NCBI GenBank assembly: GCA_046542305.1
Contig: JBKHBQ010000144.1
Location: 1 to 9,751 of the forward strand
Direction of reading: 5' to 3'
DNA from: JBKHBQ01 sp046542305
GTDB lineage: Bacteria > Bacteroidota > Bacteroidia > Bacteroidales > 4484-276
Length of the DNA: 9,751 nt
Position numbers and translations under genes: made by a program. The notes below the pieces were generated by a model, which worked only from the letters and a program-made list of their open reading frames with translations, had not been told where the DNA came from and searched no databases. Below, one piece after another: positions 6,892 to 9,751 of this stretch; position 1 is the stretch's first letter, and each line of letters begins with the position of its first letter.

Positions 6892-9751
6892 GTGAAATCA
6901 TACCTCTATCTACAGCTTGTCCTGTTCCATGTAATTTTTGTCCTGCCGCTTTACAGCCATGCGCAGGATGTGCAGCATTCGCAGTTTGATGTAATCACAT
7001 CCGAGAATAAAATACTGCGTAAAGGTCTCTCCCAGAATACTGTTTATTCAATTATGCAGGATCAGCACGGCTATATGTGGTTCGGCACATGGGACGGATT
7101 GAATAAATTCGACGGGTACAATTTTACCATTTTCGATAAGCGCGACGGGCTGAGCAATGAAGTAATAAAAACAATGATTGAGACTGCTGACGGAAACATC
7201 TGGATCGGCACCGAAAACGGCTTGAACTGCTACAATGCCGAAACGGGAAAAATCAGGTATTTTATTCATATCCCCGGCGACAGCACGTCGTTGAGTGACA
7301 ACTGGATTAATTACCTGTATCAGGACAAGCCCGGAAGGCTGCTGATTTGTACCCGTAAAGGCCTTAATATTATGGATCTCGAAACCGGCCTGGTGCGGAA
7401 CTATCAGAGCAGGGAATCGGATTACCGGCGTACACGCAGCAACAACATCAATTATCTTGTGCCACAGGGAAAGATCTACTGGGTGGCAACCGATTTCGGA
7501 TTGGTGAGATATGATGTGACCACCGGAGAAAATGTGAGATATCTCAACCGCCCCGGCGATCCGCACAGCCTCAGCCACAATCAGGTAAATGTGGTGTTTG
7601 TGGACAGCCGCGGCAGCTTGTGGGTAGGAACCGAACACGGTCTGAATTTGATGGACGAGAAAACGGGGCAGTTTAGGGTTTTTCGCCACAGCCCTGCAAA
7701 TCCTGCAAGTTTGAGCCACAACATGGTGAAGGCCATCTTTGAAGACAGCTTTGGCAGGTTGTGGATCGGCACCGATGGCGGAGGATTGAATATCTACGAT
7801 CGTGAAAATAGAACGTTTCAGCATGTACAGAATAATCCGGCCGAGTCGGGTAGCCTGAGTAATAACAGGATTTACAGCATTTATCAGGACGAAACCGGAA
7901 ACATTTGGTTCGGAACCTTCAAAGGTGTAAATATCATCGACCGCTTCACCAGCAATTTTAGCCTGTATACACACAATCCCAACGATAAGAATTGTGTGGC
8001 CAACAACCTGGTGTGGTCGTTTGCCGAAATCGAACCGAACGTATTCTGGATCGGCACCGATAACGGCATCAGTATTTTTAACCGTACAACCAACAGCTTT
8101 AGTCATATCCCATACATTCCGGGTAAGGAAAACGGGCTGTCAAGCAAACGTATCCGGCCCATTTTAAAAGATAGCAAAGGGATTATCTGGATTGGAACCC
8201 GGGATGCCGGTCTTAGCAGGCTGGATCCCAAAACCGGGAAATACACACATTTCCAGCCTAACGTAGCCGATAACAACGGCATTGGAGATAATTATGTAAT
8301 TTCGCTGCTTCAGGATAAGGAAGGAATGATCTGGGCCGGCACCAATAACGGCCTGAACCGGATCAATCCCAATTCAATGGAATTTAAGCTTTATGGCCAT
8401 GATCCTGACGACAGCACCTCCATTTCCGACAATACCGTGTATTATGTGTACGAAGATCGCAGTGGCGATTTGTGGTTTGCCACCAGCAACGGGCTGAACA
8501 GGTACGTTCGCGGGTCCGATTCGTTCGAGGCATATTTTCATTACTGGCAGCAGGGCGATCAGATATCATCAGACCGGATCTTTACCATTTACGAAGATTC
8601 GGATAACAATATGTGGCTGGGAACACGTGGAGGCGGCCTGGAGCTTTTCGACAGGGAAACCGGAACCTTCCACACGTATACGGAGGAAGACGGACTTCCG
8701 AATAATGTTATTTACAGCATTCTCGAAGATGAAAAAGGCAATCTGTGGATGAGTACCAACTGGGGCCTTTCCAAATTTTACAAGGACGAGGAACTCTTTA
8801 TTAACTACGATGTAACGGATGGCTTGCAAAGCAACGAATTTAATGCAAATGCACATATCAAGTCATCGGGTGGCGAAATCTTCTTTGGCGGGATGAAAGG
8901 GTTTAATTCATTTTATTCCTCCGAAATTATGATGAATCCTAACAAGCCCAGGGTAGTGATCACCGCTTTTAAAAAATTCAATAAGCCGCAGCCCGGGCTT
9001 TTTCAGGATGGCGATACGATTGTGGTGAATCACGACGACAACTTTTTCTCCATCGAATTCGCAGCCCTGGATTATACCAATCCCATGAAAAACAAGTATT
9101 CGTACATCCTCGAAAATTACAGCAAAAACTGGACAGAGGTGGATGGGACCCGGCATTTTGCAGAGTTTACCAAAGTAATGCCCGGCACTTATAATTTCAG
9201 GGTGACCGGATCGAACAACAACGGAGTGTGGAACAACGAAGGGGTAACCCTTACAATTGTGGTTAACCCCCCGTGGTATGCCACCTGGTACTTCAGAATC
9301 GCGGTTATCCTGCTGATTGCGCTTACGATTTGGAGTTTCATTTATTTTCGGGTGCGACGGATCAGGCGAAAACATACCATGGAGAAAAAAGTGCTTCAAA
9401 TCGAAAAACAGTTGTTTGATATCCAGCAGAAAGCGCTGCGCCTGCAAATGAATCCGCACTTTATTTTTAATTCGCTCAATTCCATCCAAAGCTATATCCT
9501 GTCCAACGACATCGATCTGGCAGTAAATTACCTTGGAAGGTTTTCCCAGCTTATGCGGATGATCCTTGCCAATTCACGCGAATCCATTATCCCGCTGGCC
9601 GACGAGTTGCAGGCTATCACTCATTACCTGGAGATCGAAAAGCTCAGGTTCGACGATAAATTCAGTTACTCCATTAAGGTCGATCCCGTTATCGATGAGG
9701 AATTTACAGGTATTCCGCCGATGATCATCCAACCCTACATCGAAAATTCTA
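6892..9751 (+). CDS. Two-propeller sensor histidine kinase, LytS type, 3'-truncated by the window edge
   Basis: The frame is open for 953 codons from GTG 6892 to the window end. That start gives a clean signal peptide (residues 1-24, cut after SHA) and lies just behind a consensus promoter. Fourteen Reg_prop blades follow, with the signature 'lWiGT..GLn' at residues 63, 104, 151, 197, 244, 291, 339, 386, 433, 481, 528, 575, 618 and 664. The period is about 47 residues, consistent with two seven-bladed propellers. A Y_Y_Y immunoglobulin-like domain spans about 725-792, one membrane helix about 801-819, and a coiled linker 820-846. Then comes the LytS/YehU-type kinase domain, with phosphoacceptor His856 in LQMNPHFIFNSLNS, cut inside the ATP-binding N-box (QPYIEN). 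The propellers should sense a periplasmic ligand and the kinase signal to a response regulator, usually LytTR type, perhaps encoded downstream. This differs from the classic hybrid systems that use HisKA plus a fused AraC output. The ligand cannot be told from sequence. Confidence 0.93.
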   Translation, partial: MKSYLYLQLVLFHVIFVLPLYSHAQDVQHSQFDVITSENKILRKGLSQNTVYSIMQDQHGYMWFGTWDGLNKFDGYNFTIFDKRDGLSNEVIKTMIETADGNIWIGTENGLNCYNAETGKIRYFIHIPGDSTSLSDNWINYLYQDKPGRLLICTRKGLNIMDLETGLVRNYQSRESDYRRTRSNNINYLVPQGKIYWVATDFGLVRYDVTTGENVRYLNRPGDPHSLSHNQVNVVFVDSRGSLWVGTEHGLNLMDEKTGQFRVFRHSPANPASLSHNMVKAIFEDSFGRLWIGTDGGGLNIYDRENRTFQHVQNNPAESGSLSNNRIYSIYQDETGNIWFGTFKGVNIIDRFTSNFSLYTHNPNDKNCVANNLVWSFAEIEPNVFWIGTDNGISIFNRTTNSFSHIPYIPGKENGLSSKRIRPILKDSKGIIWIGTRDAGLSRLDPKTGKYTHFQPNVADNNGIGDNYVISLLQDKEGMIWAGTNNGLNRINPNSMEFKLYGHDPDDSTSISDNTVYYVYEDRSGDLWFATSNGLNRYVRGSDSFEAYFHYWQQGDQISSDRIFTIYEDSDNNMWLGTRGGGLELFDRETGTFHTYTEEDGLPNNVIYSILEDEKGNLWMSTNWGLSKFYKDEELFINYDVTDGLQSNEFNANAHIKSSGGEIFFGGMKGFNSFYSSEIMMNPNKPRVVITAFKKFNKPQPGLFQDGDTIVVNHDDNFFSIEFAALDYTNPMKNKYSYILENYSKNWTEVDGTRHFAEFTKVMPGTYNFRVTGSNNNGVWNNEGVTLTIVVNPPWYATWYFRIAVILLIALTIWSFIYFRVRRIRRKHTMEKKVLQIEKQLFDIQQKALRLQMNPHFIFNSLNSIQSYILSNDIDLAVNYLGRFSQLMRMILANSRESIIPLADELQAITHYLEIEKLRFDDKFSYSIKVDPVIDEEFTGIPPMIIQPYIENS

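Noticed and set aside
7048..8106. A 352-codon open frame on the minus strand
   Set aside because: It is antisense to the sensor kinase. The periodic codon pattern of the propeller repeats keeps the opposite frame free of stops, and the translated sequence has no recognisable domain or signal.
1..9751. A new defence, mobile or biosynthetic gene cluster
   Set aside because: The genes belong to unrelated housekeeping or envelope families on alternating strands, with no transposase, integrase, nuclease cassette, repeat array or compositional shift.

Overview
The window looks like ordinary chromosomal DNA from a member of the Bacteroidota. Three things point there: promoters of the TTG/TTTG - N19-20 - TAnnTTTG type, AT-rich leaders without Shine-Dalgarno sequences, and the protein families present (a giant AsmA-like protein with the phylum's typical C-terminal block, phylum-style small lipoproteins, and a propeller/Y_Y_Y/LytS sensor kinase). 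Base composition looks even and moderate. I see no tRNA, rRNA, CRISPR array, insertion sequence or phage gene.

Layout. (1) 2-3541 (+): the 3' part of a very large AsmA-like protein whose start lies upstream of the window. It is built from tandem degenerate modules of about 150-195 residues. (2) 3572-4234 (-): an SOS-response-associated peptidase of the YedK/HMCES type, convergent with gene 1 and separated from it by 30 bp. (3) 4235-4380: a compact divergent promoter region. (4) 4381-5808 (+): adenosylhomocysteinase (ahcY), split by one in-frame TAA at codon 358 and otherwise full length and well conserved. A strong intrinsic terminator follows at 5830-5863. (5) 5864-6023: about 160 bp in which I see no gene. 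(6) 6024-6500 (-): a lipoprotein with a probable degenerate Rieske-like fold. (7) 6562-6837 (+): a small, very basic, helical lipoprotein, divergent from gene 6. (8) 6892 to the end (+): a large sensor histidine kinase with a signal peptide, fourteen propeller blades, a Y_Y_Y domain, one membrane helix and a LytS-type kinase domain. It is cut by the window edge just inside its ATP-binding N-box.

The genes do not form one operon or pathway. Each has its own promoter or a change of strand: envelope biogenesis or lipid transport (AsmA-like), protection of abasic sites in single-stranded DNA (YedK/HMCES), the activated methyl cycle (ahcY), two envelope lipoproteins, and a periplasm-sensing kinase. 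I found no convincing evidence of a new multi-gene system. The points most worth a second look are the nonsense codon in the normally important ahcY gene, the modular architecture of the AsmA-like protein, and the Rieske-like lipoprotein that has lost its metal-ligand pattern.
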